64,000 bases of DNA from Eubacteriales bacterium (GCA_030533415.1 JAUNJE010000001.1:89578-153577), one strand, 5' to 3'. Shown: positions 9,075 through 17,811, counted from the stretch's first letter. The notes: generated by a model not told the origin, from the letters alone. Numbers and translations: made by a program.

Positions 9075-9191
9075 AAAGATTTAACAGACTATGATTCTTT
9101 TCCCTGAAAGGGAAAAGACGTTTGGCGGCGCCGCCAAAAATCCTTTTGTGCACCCGGCCCGCGTTCATAATCAGTTAAAAAATATATTCTT

Positions 9192-9220
9192 ATTATGCAC
9201 TGTCCGCGACTGGATGTCAA
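9192..9220 (-). promoter_or_regulatory. Sigma-A promoter of the opp operon
   Basis: On the minus strand a perfect -35 box TTGACA (9215-9220) is followed after 17 bp by CATAAT (9192-9197). Transcription should start near 9185, giving a leader of roughly 230 nt ahead of oppA. Confidence 0.8.
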
Positions 9221-9730
9221 ATGTTTTTTTAGATTTCATCGTTTTTAACAAAGTGAAAAACTTTTGCTTTTATTTTTTGTACGCAAAGACGGATTTGATG
9301 GCCGAAAAAAATGCTTGCAGCCCGTTTTTTCCGGGTTTCTGTAAAAGTCAGGCAGATCCTTTGGCGCTTTTACCTGCGTTTGCCTGTCGAAAACAATCCG
9401 TTCCGTCCCTCTCCCCGCCGGATTCTGTGCCGCTATACATTATTATAATGTAAAGATTACAGGCCGCCTTAAATTTTCACCGATGCCGGGAATAAGTCCT
9501 GCCGGTTTTCAATCCGTGGGGTGGGAGCTTCTGCCAATCGGGGAATTGGGAGTGAACCTTAAACAGCCGATTTTTTATTCTATATTTATGCATATTATTC
9601 ATTTTCCCTTTCGATCATTCATTGTATATTCTTTTTGAATATCCGTATATTCCTGAGATTTTCGAATATTTTTGTGCTATTTTTATTATGAGCAGCCTGT
9701 ATTTTCCTGCATTGTTGTATAACAAACCAA
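9221..9730. other. Intergenic region, no gene recognised
   Basis: This AT-rich divergent spacer lies between the opp promoter and the amino-acid transporter promoter. The only longer open frame (9091-9453, plus) has no ribosome-binding site, low-complexity composition and no recognisable family. A TATAAT at 9444-9449 lacks a convincing -35 box. Confidence 0.6.
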
Positions 9731-9759
9731 TTGACGATGAATATTATTCGGAGTATAAT
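9731..9759 (+). promoter_or_regulatory. Promoter of the polar amino-acid ABC operon
   Basis: TTGACG (9731-9736) and TATAAT (9754-9759) are separated by exactly 17 bp. The start of transcription would be near 9766, some 57 nt ahead of the binding-protein start codon. A small CCTCC/GGAGG hairpin lies in the leader. Confidence 0.75.
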
Positions 9760-9822
9760 TCATTCATCAAGAACCTCCCGGTATTTGCCCGGAGGATAAA
9801 AGCAAAAAGGAGAGTAAGAACT

Positions 9823-10680
9823 ATGAAGAAGTTATTTGCCATTGCCCTGGCGGCCCTGATGATCGTGGGCATGTTCGCCGGCTGCTCCGGCAGCGCCGCG
9901 CCTGAAACCACTGCCGCAGCCACCACCGCTCCCGCCGCTGAGACCACTGCCCCCGCTTCCGAGACCACCGCGCCGGCCGCTGCCGCCCCCCTGACCATTG
10001 AGGATGGCAAGCTGGTCATGTCCACCAACGCCGCGTTCCCTCCCTATGAGATGACCACCGATGACGGCGGCTTTGAGGGCATCGACGTGGAAATCGCCGG
10101 CGCCATTGCTGAGAAGCTGGGCCTGGAGCTGGTGGTCGATGACATGGACTTTGACGCCGCGCTGCTGGCCGTTCAGCAGGGCAAGTCCGACATCGTGATG
10201 GCCGGCGTTTCCGTCACCGACGCCCGGCTGCTGGTTATGAATTTCTCTGACAGCTACGCCACCGGCGTGCAGGTCGTTATCGTCAAGGAAGGCTCCGATG
10301 TGACCATGGATAACCTGGGCGAAAAGATGATCGGATGCCAGCGCGGCACCACCGGTTATATCTACGCTTCCGATACCCCCGAGAATGGCGGCTATGGTGA
10401 AGACCATGTCACCGCTTATGACAACGGCGCTACCGCCGTTCAGGCCCTGATGAACGGCCAGGTGGACTGCGTCATCATCGACAGTGCCCCCGCACAGGAA
10501 TTCGTTGCCGCCAATCCCGGCCTGACGATCCTGGAAGGCAACTGGGTGGAGGAATCCTACGCCATCGGCATTAACAAGGAAAACACCGCCCTGGTGGATG
10601 CCGTAAACCAGGCGCTGGCCGAGCTGACTGCCGACGGCACCGTGCAGGCCATCATTGACAAGTACATTTCCGCCGAATAA
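9823..10680 (+). CDS. Polar amino-acid ABC transporter substrate-binding lipoprotein
   Basis: This is an extracellular binding protein of the PBPb/SBP family 3 type for polar amino acids (glutamine/cystine/arginine group), 285 residues. The start at 9823 is chosen because it follows AAAGGAGAG and opens a classic lipoprotein signal ending in MFAGC (Cys21); the frame is open further upstream without support. A repetitive Thr/Ala/Glu linker (about 25-57) precedes the domain, which shows the family landmarks AAFPPYEM, GFEGIDVEIAGAIAEKLG and the hinge region around QRGTTGYIYA. The substrate cannot be fixed from the sequence. It is the first gene of a three-gene import operon and is separated from the permease by a strong hairpin. 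Confidence 0.92.
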   Translation: MKKLFAIALAALMIVGMFAGCSGSAAPETTAAATTAPAAETTAPASETTAPAAAAPLTIEDGKLVMSTNAAFPPYEMTTDDGGFEGIDVEIAGAIAEKLGLELVVDDMDFDAALLAVQQGKSDIVMAGVSVTDARLLVMNFSDSYATGVQVVIVKEGSDVTMDNLGEKMIGCQRGTTGYIYASDTPENGGYGEDHVTAYDNGATAVQALMNGQVDCVIIDSAPAQEFVAANPGLTILEGNWVEESYAIGINKENTALVDAVNQALAELTADGTVQAIIDKYISAE

Positions 10681-10693
10681 TGTATGCAAAATT

Positions 10694-10723
10694 CCATAAG
10701 GGCGGCCTAAGCCGCCCTTATGG
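10694..10723 (+). terminator. Intercistronic hairpin between binding protein and permease
   Basis: A perfect 13-bp stem (CCATAAGGGCGGC and its complement, loop CTAA) lies 14 bp after the binding-protein stop. The following bases are only moderately T-rich (GTTTCCTGTTG), so read-through is likely. Such hairpins often give the binding protein more transcript than the membrane subunits. Confidence 0.65.
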
Positions 10724-10825
10724 CGTTTCCTGTTGTATTTGGAAAACTGTTTTTCCATCTCCGCCGGGCACCGGCAGGGAAAATGGTTTTCTGGATATAA
10801 CCCAAAACAAACAAGGAGTGAGTCT

Positions 10826-11590
10826 GTGGAACAATACGAAGCTTGGAAAGCCCTGCTCCGGCAAGGCACCGGTATCCCCTTCTGGCAGGAATTTTATGTA
10901 AAATTTTACCAGGCCTTTCTCGAGAATAGCCGCTGGCGGCAATACCTGGGGGGCGTGGGCACCACCCTTCTGGTCACCGCCATGGCCCTGTGTCTGGGCA
11001 TTGTGCTGGGCATTTTGGTGGCAATGGTCCGCACCGCCCACGACCAGCAGCGCCCCGGCAGGAAAAATCCCATCCTCGGTGTTCTCAACGGCATCTGCAA
11101 GATTTATGTCACCGTTATCCGCGGCACCCCCATGATGGTGCAGCTGCTGATCATGGGATTGGTAGTCTTCTCCAGCAGCCGGAATTTTACCGCCATCGGC
11201 GCCCTGACCCTGGGCATCAACTCCGGCGCCTATGTGGCGGAGATCATCCGGGGCGGCCTGATGGCACTGGATCCCGGCCAGGCGGAAGCAGGCCGCAGCC
11301 TGGGCTTAAATTACGCCGACACCATGCGCTTCATCGTCATCCCCCAGGCCTTCAAGGCCATTCTCCCCTCCCTGGGCAACGAGTTCATCATTCTTTTGAA
11401 GGACACCTCCCTGATCACCGTCATCGGCGGCAAGGAGCTGGTCTATGCCGCCCAGGGTATCTACGGCCGCACCTATGAGCAGATGTATCCCCTTTTGGGC
11501 ATCGCCTGCATTTATCTGGTGCTGGTCATCATCTTTAGCTGGCTGCTGGGCATTCTGGAAAGGAGGCTGCGTCAAAGTGATCGACGTTAA
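10826..11590 (+). CDS. Polar amino-acid ABC transporter permease (HisM/GlnP type)
   Basis: This is a membrane permease of 254 residues. The GTG at 10826 is taken as start, since it follows AAGGAGTG and gives a normal N-terminus. The HEQRO/HisMQ family features are present: [16 protein letters not shown] in the first helix, [12 protein letters not shown], and the EAA coupling loop [21 protein letters not shown]. About five membrane helices are predicted. The stop overlaps the next gene by 14 bp, indicating translational coupling with the ATPase. Confidence 0.92.
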   Translation: MEQYEAWKALLRQGTGIPFWQEFYVKFYQAFLENSRWRQYLGGVGTTLLVTAMALCLGIVLGILVAMVRTAHDQQRPGRKNPILGVLNGICKIYVTVIRGTPMMVQLLIMGLVVFSSSRNFTAIGALTLGINSGAYVAEIIRGGLMALDPGQAEAGRSLGLNYADTMRFIVIPQAFKAILPSLGNEFIILLKDTSLITVIGGKELVYAAQGIYGRTYEQMYPLLGIACIYLVLVIIFSWLLGILERRLRQSDRR

Positions 11591-12299
11591 GCATTTAAGC
11601 AAATCCTTTGGCGACCATCTGGTGCTGAAGGACATCTCCGAGCACATCTATCCCGGCGAGAAGGTGGTCATCATCGGTCCCTCCGGCTCCGGCAAGTCCA
11701 CCTTTCTGCGCAGTCTGAACCTGCTGGAGGTACCTTCCTCCGGTTCCATCTGTTTCGAAGGTGTGGAGATCACCGACCCCAAGACGGACATTGACCGGGT
11801 CCGCCGCCAGATGGGCATGGTGTTCCAGCATTTTAACCTGTTCCCCAATATGACCATCCGGCGCAACATCACCCTGGCCCCTGTGCGCACGGGACTGATG
11901 AAGCAGGAGCAGGCTGATGAGGCTGCCATGCAGCTGCTGCGCCGGGTTGGCCTGGAGGCCAAGGCCGACGCCTATCCCAATCAGCTTTCCGGCGGTCAGA
12001 AGCAGCGCATCGCCATCGTCCGCGCCCTGGCCATGAACCCCAAGGTGATGCTTTTTGACGAGCCGACCTCCGCTCTGGACCCGGAAATGGTAGGCGAGGT
12101 CCTGGCTGTCATGAAGGAGCTGGCAGCGGACGGTATGACCATGGTGGTGGTCACCCACGAAATGGGCTTTGCCCGGGAAGTCGGCAACCGTATTCTGTTC
12201 ATGGACGAGGGCCAAATTCTGGAACAGGGCTCGCCCGCGGAGGTCTTTGGCAATCCCAAGAATCTCCGGCTGCAGGATTTTCTGTCGAAAGTTTTATAA
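11577..12299 (+). CDS. Polar amino-acid ABC transporter ATP-binding protein (GlnQ type)
   Basis: This cytoplasmic ATPase is 240 residues, the usual size for GlnQ/HisP. The GTG at 11577 follows AAGGAGG and overlaps the permease. Walker [10 protein letters not shown] is at 34-42, the Q-loop is in [11 protein letters not shown], the signature is [15 protein letters not shown], Walker B is [14 protein letters not shown], and the H-loop is [10 protein letters not shown]. The conserved [10 protein letters not shown]-like segment supports an amino-acid rather than a peptide role. It is the last gene of the operon; a hairpin follows within 12 bp. Confidence 0.94.
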   Translation: MIDVKHLSKSFGDHLVLKDISEHIYPGEKVVIIGPSGSGKSTFLRSLNLLEVPSSGSICFEGVEITDPKTDIDRVRRQMGMVFQHFNLFPNMTIRRNITLAPVRTGLMKQEQADEAAMQLLRRVGLEAKADAYPNQLSGGQKQRIAIVRALAMNPKVMLFDEPTSALDPEMVGEVLAVMKELAADGMTMVVVTHEMGFAREVGNRILFMDEGQILEQGSPAEVFGNPKNLRLQDFLSKVL

Positions 12300-12311
12300 T
12301 TCCTTAAGTTT

Positions 12312-12344
12312 TTCCTCCGAATGCGGAAACTGCATTCGGAGGAA
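12312..12344 (+). terminator. Terminator of the amino-acid ABC operon
   Basis: A 13-bp stem (TTCCTCCGAATGC and complement, seven-base loop) begins 12 bp after the ATPase stop. The trailing sequence ATTGCGTTTATG is only weakly U-rich. Confidence 0.6.
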
Positions 12345-12434
12345 TTGCGTTTATGCCGGATTTGTGCTATAGTAATATCTGCCCCGCCGACCGTGCCGCC
12401 TTCCGCCGCCAGGCTGGTGATTCCATAAAAAATT

Positions 12435-12452
12435 CCCGGCCCTCCGGCCGGG
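12435..12452 (-). terminator. Terminator downstream of the ArsR gene
   Basis: A CCCGGCC/GGCCGGG stem with a four-base loop is followed on the minus strand by AATTTTTTATGG. It probably ends the arsR-type transcript after passing the mobile hairpin element at 12466-12539. Between 12345 and 12434 nothing else is recognised. Confidence 0.7.
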
Positions 12453-12465
12453 ATTTTCCAAATTA

Positions 12466-12539
12466 TACTGATATTCCATTAAAAAGTTTCATTCGCCAGA
12501 ATGGAAATTTTTAGAAACATTTTTATTAAAGAAACAGTC
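12466..12539. repeat. Short hairpin element of the IS630-linked MITE family, copy 1
   Basis: The sequence runs from TACTGATATTCC to GAAACAGT and contains the central CATTCGCCAGAATG hairpin. It is the reverse complement of the copy at 40897-40958 apart from a few differences and a small insertion. The right flank reads CT instead of AT, so that end has decayed. It abuts the stop codon of the ArsR-type gene. Confidence 0.8.
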
Positions 12540-12833
12540 TTACTCCAAAACGTGCTCCAAACCCGTCTGCAAAATGATCTTCACATGATCATCCGCCAAG
12601 GAATAGAGGATGTTTTTCCCCTCCCGGCGGAATTTGATCAGCTGCATCTGCTTCAAAATGCGCAGCTGATGGGAGATGGCGCTTTGGCTCAGCTCCACCG
12701 CTTCGGCAATATCCGTTACACACAGCTCCCGCTCCACCAGCAGTGACAGAATATGCACCCGGGTGGAATCGGCGAAGCCCTTAAACAGCTCCGCAATCGC
12801 ATCCAGCGTCTCTTTTTCGGGAATGGCCTGCAT
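12540..12833 (-). CDS. ArsR/SmtB-family metal-sensing repressor
   Basis: This is a 97-residue winged-helix repressor. The helix-turn-helix segment is VTDIAEAVELSQSAISHQLRIL-like (about 38-60) and the wing contains RREGKNILYSL. The last helix carries Asp-x-His...His-x2-Glu (in DDHVKIILQTGLEHVLE), which matches the alpha-5 zinc/cobalt site of CzrA and SmtB with Glu for the final His. The alpha-3 cysteine motif is only partial (ELCVTD instead of ELCVCD), so cadmium/lead sensing is unlikely. AAGGAGG precedes the ATG. No metal transporter is adjacent, so its target probably lies elsewhere. Confidence 0.88.
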   Translation of the reverse strand: MQAIPEKETLDAIAELFKGFADSTRVHILSLLVERELCVTDIAEAVELSQSAISHQLRILKQMQLIKFRREGKNILYSLADDHVKIILQTGLEHVLE

Positions 12834-12848
12834 CCGGGCACCTCCTTG

Positions 12849-13130
12849 ATTTTTGAAAGGCTTGCCTGCTAAAAGGCAAACCGGGCTTTGGGCGCTTCTG
12901 GCCTGTCAGCCAATTCGTGTTTTTATTATCTTAGCGTATTTTCCCGGAATTTGCAACCACTTTCTTCCGGCCTTTTTTGGGGCCGCAGCCGCCTGTCCCG
13001 GCGTCCAAGGCCCATGTCCACCTCGACATTTTCTTTTAAGATTTTACGAAAAGTCTATGCAAATGAAAAGAATTATGTTATAGTATAGTAAGTTTAATAT
13101 GTTAACTTATGCGCAAAATGAGAATGAGGC
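12849..13130. other. Divergent spacer between arsR-type gene and envelope operon
   Basis: This is about 280 bp without a supported gene. A TATAGT near 13079-13084 may be the -10 box for the plus-strand glycosyltransferase operon, but no good -35 box is seen. No palindrome resembling a metal-repressor operator was found by eye. Confidence 0.5.
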
Positions 13131-13136
13131 GATGAA

Positions 13137-14237
13137 ATGAAAGATTTATCTAAAATTTCGGTAGTCCTCCCCTCCCTCGACCCGGATGAGAAGCTGTCCG
13201 CCGTTATTGACGGTCTTTTGGAATACGGCTTCACGGACATCATTCTGGTCAACGACGGAAGCAAGCCCGAAAACCTCCCTTATTTCCTGGACGCCGCTGA
13301 CCGGCATCCGGAAATCCATCTGCTCCACCACGAAGTCAACAAGGGCAAGGGCGCTGCCCTGAAAAATGCCTTCCGTTGGTTTTTGGAAAACCGCCCCGAT
13401 GGCGTGGGGGTCGTCACGGTGGATGGCGATAACCAGCACCACCCGGAGGATACCCGGGCCTGCTGTGAACACATGCTGGAAACCGGCCACTGTGTCCTGG
13501 GCTGCCGGGACTTTACCTTGGAGCATGTCCCTCCCCGGAGCCGCTTCGGCAACCACGCCACCTCCCTGGTGTTCAAAATCTTCTGCGGAATGACCATTTC
13601 CGACACCCAGACCGGCCTGCGGGCGCTGCCCCGGGACGCGCTGGAAATCCTGGTAAACGTGGCCGGCGACCGATTTGAATACGAAACCAATATGCTGCTT
13701 GCCTTTAAGACCAACGCCATTCCCTTTGACGAGGTCAAGATCCGTACGGTATATATCGAAGAAAACAAAAGCTCCCACTTCCGGGTCATTCATGACTCCT
13801 GGCGGATCTATAAGCTGATTCTGGCCCATTTCTTCCGCTATACCCTCAGCTCCCTGGCCAGCGCTGTGGTGGATACGGTTTGTTTTTCCCTGCTGGACTG
13901 GCTCCTGGCCGGATTTTTGGGCGGCTTCGCCCTGACCGCCGCCGCAGGCGGAGGGGCGCGGATTCTCTCCTCCCTGCTGAATTTCTTTCTGAATAAGCAG
14001 CTGGTTTTCAAGGCCCATGTGGACACCGGGAAGGCCATGCTTCGCTATTACTGCCTGGCCCTGCCCCAGATGGCGGCACAGGTCCTGCTGACCCATGGCT
14101 TCTACGCCCTCTTCCGTATCAGCGACCGGGCTGTCGGCCTGCGCACCCTGATTTACACCATTGTCATGGTTGCGCTTTATTTCCTTAGCTACATGATCCA
14201 GCAGCGCTGGGTCTTTGCACCGCAAAAATCCAAATAA
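13137..14237 (+). CDS. Family 2 glycosyltransferase fused to a GtrA-like membrane domain
   Basis: This 366-residue protein has two parts. Residues 1-225 form a GT2 domain of the dolichyl/polyprenyl-phosphate mannosyl- or glucosyltransferase type, with the nucleotide-binding VNDGS (38-42), the metal-binding DGD (96-98) and the segment DTQTGLRALPRDAL. From about 235 to the end there are four hydrophobic helices with RILSSLLNFFLNKQLVF, the hallmark of GtrA proteins that flip or accept polyprenyl-linked sugars. Such fusions load a sugar onto undecaprenyl phosphate for envelope glycosylation. It starts a four-gene operon with a phosphodiester glycosidase and a PAP2 phosphatase, so a cell-surface polymer role is likely. 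The sugar is unknown. Confidence 0.88.
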   Translation: MKDLSKISVVLPSLDPDEKLSAVIDGLLEYGFTDIILVNDGSKPENLPYFLDAADRHPEIHLLHHEVNKGKGAALKNAFRWFLENRPDGVGVVTVDGDNQHHPEDTRACCEHMLETGHCVLGCRDFTLEHVPPRSRFGNHATSLVFKIFCGMTISDTQTGLRALPRDALEILVNVAGDRFEYETNMLLAFKTNAIPFDEVKIRTVYIEENKSSHFRVIHDSWRIYKLILAHFFRYTLSSLASAVVDTVCFSLLDWLLAGFLGGFALTAAAGGGARILSSLLNFFLNKQLVFKAHVDTGKAMLRYYCLALPQMAAQVLLTHGFYALFRISDRAVGLRTLIYTIVMVALYFLSYMIQQRWVFAPQKSK

Positions 14238-14249
14238 GAGGTTGAAAAA

Positions 14250-15416
14250 ATGAGCAAAAAGAATGTCCCGGATTATGCCGCTTCCATGGAGTCAGGAGCC
14301 GGCATGGCTGCCAAGCAGCCTAAGAAAAAGAAGAAGGGCGGCGGCCTTTTGGGCCGTATCATCCGCCGGTTTTTCCTGCTGCTGTTCACCGTTATCATCC
14401 TAGTCGTCGCGGCGCTGTGCCTGGCGGCGAACCTGGTGTTCAACGGCCCCTCCCCCGCTGCCCGCAGCGTGCTGACCATGACACTGCTGGAGCCAAGCGC
14501 CACCAAATGGATCCCCGCCCTGTTCATCGGGGAGGATGGTGTGAACGCCATTCTCGACAGTGCCAATGGCGCTGGACTGACTGACGATATCAGCAGCACC
14601 TCTCAGGTGGTCATCAAAAAGGTTGGCGCCATCACCTCTGAGGATCATGAATGGGACAACTATCCCGACGGCATCCGTATTGAAAGCTATGCCGGCGATA
14701 CCTATAATGCCCATATTATGATCATCCGCGACCCCTCCCTGGTCTACATGGCCACCTCCACCGACTCCTTCTCCACCAGCACCCCCGGCAAACGGATCAA
14801 TCAGGCCATTGCGGACGAGGGCGCCGTTGCCGCCATCAACGCCGGTGCCTTCAACGACGACGGTACCGCCAGCAGCTATGTCGGCAGCTGCCCCCTGGGC
14901 CTGGTCATGTCCAAGGGCAATTGTGTCTGGACCAGCGGCAAGCAGCCGGGTCTGGAAGGCTTCGCGGGCTTCAATACGGACAACATCCTGGTGGTGTCCA
15001 AAACCAACCTGACCAAAGCCCAGGCGGAAGAGCTGAACATCCGCGATGGCTGCTGCTTCGGCCCTGTTCTGATTATGAACGGGGAGGTCAACATGGAAGC
15101 CTACGCTGTTTCCGGCTGGAATCCCCGTACTGCCATCGGCCAGCGGGCAGACGGCGCCGTGATCTTCGTGTGTATCGACGGACGCCAGGCTGGCTCCATT
15201 GGCGGAACCTACGCCGATGTCATCAACATCATGGTGGAATATGGCGCGGTCAACGCCTGCAATATGGACGGCGGCTCCTCCTCCGTCATGATGTACCTGG
15301 ATAGCTACGGCCTGTACGGAGAAGCGGGCCAGTATCAGATGATCAACAATTACTCTCTGCTTCAGTCCCAGCCGAGACGTATGCCGAACTTCTGGATGGT
15401 TCGGCCTGCTGAGTAA
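14250..15416 (+). CDS. Membrane-anchored phosphodiester glycosidase (NAGPA domain)
   Basis: This 388-residue protein has a Lys-rich cytoplasmic start and one membrane helix (about 38-62), with the remainder outside. From about residue 150 it matches the NAGPA/DUF2233 domain, known from the lysosomal uncovering enzyme and from bacterial exopolysaccharide proteins. Landmarks are AAINAGAFND, GFNTDN, GWNPRTAIGQRADG and the terminal CNMDGGSSSVM loop. The family cleaves or forms sugar-phosphodiester bonds. The ribosome-binding site AGAGGTTG precedes the ATG, 12 bp after the glycosyltransferase stop. It probably trims or transfers sugar phosphates on the surface polymer made by its neighbours. Confidence 0.87.
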   Translation: MSKKNVPDYAASMESGAGMAAKQPKKKKKGGGLLGRIIRRFFLLLFTVIILVVAALCLAANLVFNGPSPAARSVLTMTLLEPSATKWIPALFIGEDGVNAILDSANGAGLTDDISSTSQVVIKKVGAITSEDHEWDNYPDGIRIESYAGDTYNAHIMIIRDPSLVYMATSTDSFSTSTPGKRINQAIADEGAVAAINAGAFNDDGTASSYVGSCPLGLVMSKGNCVWTSGKQPGLEGFAGFNTDNILVVSKTNLTKAQAEELNIRDGCCFGPVLIMNGEVNMEAYAVSGWNPRTAIGQRADGAVIFVCIDGRQAGSIGGTYADVINIMVEYGAVNACNMDGGSSSVMMYLDSYGLYGEAGQYQMINNYSLLQSQPRRMPNFWMVRPAE

Positions 15417-15430
15417 GGGAGGTGTAAGCT

Positions 15431-17131
15431 ATGTATAAAGGAAAATTTGACCAGAAAAACAAACAGGCATCCACGGATGTGCAGGAGCTTCTTTCCCAGC
15501 GCAGCAGCGCCGCCGCGGAAAAGCCCGCTTCCCGGAAGCCCGCCCCGTCCGCACAGCCCGCCGCGAAAAAGGAGGCCCCCACCCGGAGCACCGCGCCAAA
15601 GGCTCCCGCAAAGAATCCCACTGCCATGCCTCCCGTACGGGACACCGCCAAAACTCCGGCCGCCAGACAGCCTCAGCCTGCCAAACGGCCCGCCCCCCAG
15701 CCTGCAAAGCCCCAGAAACAGGGTCCCCGCCTGGGCGGTGTGATTTTCTATACCCTGTATTTCATGTTCATCCTGGTGTTCTTTATCGCCACCTTTGTGG
15801 GTCTGCTGTGGCTCCGCGGATGGCTTACCGACTACGAGCTTGCCCAGCCCACCACAAAGGCGGAACAGGTCTTTACCCAGCTGTTTACCGATCCCGACTG
15901 GGATGCGCTGTATGACGCCTCCGGTGTTCAGGATACCGCCTTCGAAGGCAAAACAGAATTTGTTGCCTACATGAGCAGCAAGGTTGGCAACAGCCAGCTG
16001 ACCTATATGGAGACTTCCACGGGATTGTCCCAGGACAAAAAGTATATCGTCCGTCTGGGCAGTGAGAAGGTCGCCTCTTTCACTCTGGTTGACAAGAACA
16101 ATGTCGGCGACACCACCTTGGAGAACATCAGTCAGCTTCCCGACTGGCAGCTGGGCGCCGTGGAGGTATTCTTCTCCCGGGATTACAGCTACCGGGTGGT
16201 AAAGGTGAACGGCCATACCGCCTACGTCAACGACGTCCCATTGGATGACACCTATACCATCCAGATCGCCACCACCATCGCGGAGAACTACCTGCCTGAG
16301 GGAACCACCGGTGTCAGTATGTGCACCCAGGAGGTTTCCGGCCTTGTAACGCTGCCTACGGTCACCGTGTTCGACGACAAGGGCAACCAGATGGAGGTCA
16401 CCTATGACGAATCCACCCGCACCTTCACCGAGCGCACGGAAAGCAACACGATCTCCCCGGAGGAACAGGAGGCCGTTCTGAACGCCGCCAGAACCGAATG
16501 TAAGTGGATGATCGCAGAAATCACGGACCGGGGCACCGTGGCCAAGTATTTCGACTCCTCCTATACGCCCTACAGCAACATTGTCAAAACTACCGAGCTG
16601 TGGATGCAGAGCCACATGGGTTATGAATTCGTAGATGAAAGCGTCACCGATTACTGCCGCTACACCGACGAGCTGTTCTCCGTCCGTGTTTCCCTGACCC
16701 TGAACGTTACCCGTACCGATGGTACCGTCAAGCAATGGCCCTATGTCAAGTCCATGTTCTTCCACAAGAGCGCCAGCGGCAGCTGGCTGTGCTTCGAGGA
16801 AACCAACGTGGATATCACCACGCCTGTGGGTAAGGTCCGCCTGACCTTCATGAGCGGTGATACGGAGCTGACCAGCAATTTCTATCAGACCGACGCTTCC
16901 GAGATCATCACTCCCCTGACCACCATTCCCGATGGCATGGTATTCTCCGGCTGGGCCACCCTGTCCGAGGATGAATCCGGCAACACCGTCTACAACCTGA
17001 TCTTCCAGCCGGATTCCACCGGTAAGGTTTCCATCCCCGAATCCACCACACTGGAACCCATGACGCTGTACGCCGTATTTGAAAACGCCGATACCGCCGC
17101 CGCAGCTCCCGAAACTACGGAAGGAGAATGA
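15431..17131 (+). CDS. Membrane-anchored protein of unknown function, Ala/Pro-rich N-terminus
   Basis: I do not recognise this 566-residue protein as a named family. Residues 1-100 are rich in Ala, Pro and Lys and should be disordered in the cytoplasm. A single membrane helix lies at about 103-128. The outside part contains two NTF2-like or repeated alpha/beta stretches, and near the end a segment FSGWATLSED...YAVFEN that resembles a listeria-type B repeat of surface proteins. The last residues are acidic and low-complexity. GGGAGGTG precedes the ATG, and it sits between the phosphodiester glycosidase and the PAP2 gene in the same operon. A structural or assembly role at the cell surface is an inference. 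Confidence 0.8.
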   Translation: MYKGKFDQKNKQASTDVQELLSQRSSAAAEKPASRKPAPSAQPAAKKEAPTRSTAPKAPAKNPTAMPPVRDTAKTPAARQPQPAKRPAPQPAKPQKQGPRLGGVIFYTLYFMFILVFFIATFVGLLWLRGWLTDYELAQPTTKAEQVFTQLFTDPDWDALYDASGVQDTAFEGKTEFVAYMSSKVGNSQLTYMETSTGLSQDKKYIVRLGSEKVASFTLVDKNNVGDTTLENISQLPDWQLGAVEVFFSRDYSYRVVKVNGHTAYVNDVPLDDTYTIQIATTIAENYLPEGTTGVSMCTQEVSGLVTLPTVTVFDDKGNQMEVTYDESTRTFTERTESNTISPEEQEAVLNAARTECKWMIAEITDRGTVAKYFDSSYTPYSNIVKTTELWMQSHMGYEFVDESVTDYCRYTDELFSVRVSLTLNVTRTDGTVKQWPYVKSMFFHKSASGSWLCFEETNVDITTPVGKVRLTFMSGDTELTSNFYQTDASEIITPLTTIPDGMVFSGWATLSEDESGNTVYNLIFQPDSTGKVSIPESTTLEPMTLYAVFENADTAAAAPETTEGE

Positions 17132-17134
17132 TCC

Positions 17135-17728
17135 ATGCTGGCTATTCTGAACCAACTGGCAGTGTCCTTTGACCTGCCGATCCTGGACTGGATCCAGGCG
17201 AACCTGCACTCCGATTTCCTGGATGTTATCATGCCCATCATCACCCTCTTTGGCGACGGCGGCATCTTCTGGATTGCCGTGTCCGTCCTGCTGCTGTGCA
17301 TTCCAAAAACCCGGGAAACGGGCCTGGGCATGATCTTCGCCCTGCTTCTGGGGGTAATCGTGTGCAACGCGACGCTGAAACCGCTGGTTGCCCGTATCCG
17401 TCCCTATGACTTCCAGTGGCAGAATTTCGGAATTGAAATTCCGCTGCTGGTGGAGGGGCTGCACGATTACTCCTTCCCCTCCGGCCACACCATTGCTTCG
17501 TTTGAAGCTGCCACGGTGCTCTTAAAGCACAGCAAAAAGATGGGCATTCCCGCCATGATCCTGGCGGTGCTCATCGCCCTGTCCCGGCTGTACCTGTATG
17601 TCCACTACCCTACCGACGTTATTTTCTCTGTCTTTGCCGGCATCCTGTTTGCCTTCATCGGCGACGCCCTGGCCGCCAAAGTCGCCCCCAAGCTGCCCAG
17701 CAAGAAAAGGGGCAAATACGAAGCATAA
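17135..17728 (+). CDS. PAP2-family membrane phosphatase
   Basis: This integral membrane protein has 197 residues and about five helices. All three PAP2 signatures are visible: KPLVARIRP (82-90), the PSGH loop in SFPSGHT (114-119), and SRLYLYVHYPTD (150-161). Enzymes of this type dephosphorylate undecaprenyl pyrophosphate or other lipid phosphates on the outer membrane face. GGAGAATG precedes the start, 3 bp after the upstream stop. In this operon it could recycle the lipid carrier used by the GT2-GtrA enzyme. Confidence 0.9.
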   Translation: MLAILNQLAVSFDLPILDWIQANLHSDFLDVIMPIITLFGDGGIFWIAVSVLLLCIPKTRETGLGMIFALLLGVIVCNATLKPLVARIRPYDFQWQNFGIEIPLLVEGLHDYSFPSGHTIASFEAATVLLKHSKKMGIPAMILAVLIALSRLYLYVHYPTDVIFSVFAGILFAFIGDALAAKVAPKLPSKKRGKYEA

Positions 17729-17731
17729 TCC

Positions 17732-17766
17732 AAAAGCGCCGCAGTTCCCAAAACTGCGGCGCTTTT
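17732..17766 (+). terminator. Terminator of the envelope operon
   Basis: A perfect 15-bp stem (AAAAGCGCCGCAGTT with complement, five-base loop) begins just after the PAP2 stop and ends in CGCTTTTCATTAT. It can act on both strands. Confidence 0.85.
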
Positions 17767-17811
17767 CATTATATACTTATCGGGACTACGCAGCAAATAC
17801 GCCTGTCATGC

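Noticed and set aside
8990-9075. TPP riboswitch ahead of oppA
   Set aside because: Only a GAACCTGATTTGG piece on the minus strand and a GGCTGAGA piece on the opposite strand match; the two halves of the aptamer are not on the same strand in the right order.
9091-9453. 120-codon frame in the opp leader/spacer
   Set aside because: No Shine-Dalgarno sequence, overlaps the opp promoter and leader on the other strand, and shows no recognisable domain.
12853-13088. Two overlapping plus-strand frames between the ArsR-type gene and the glycosyltransferase
   Set aside because: They lack ribosome-binding sites, and their translations look random; the region is a divergent promoter spacer.
15362-17488. 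Long antisense frame (708 codons) opposite the envelope operon
   Set aside because: It spans several well-supported plus-strand genes and their junctions; composition is that of a shadow frame.
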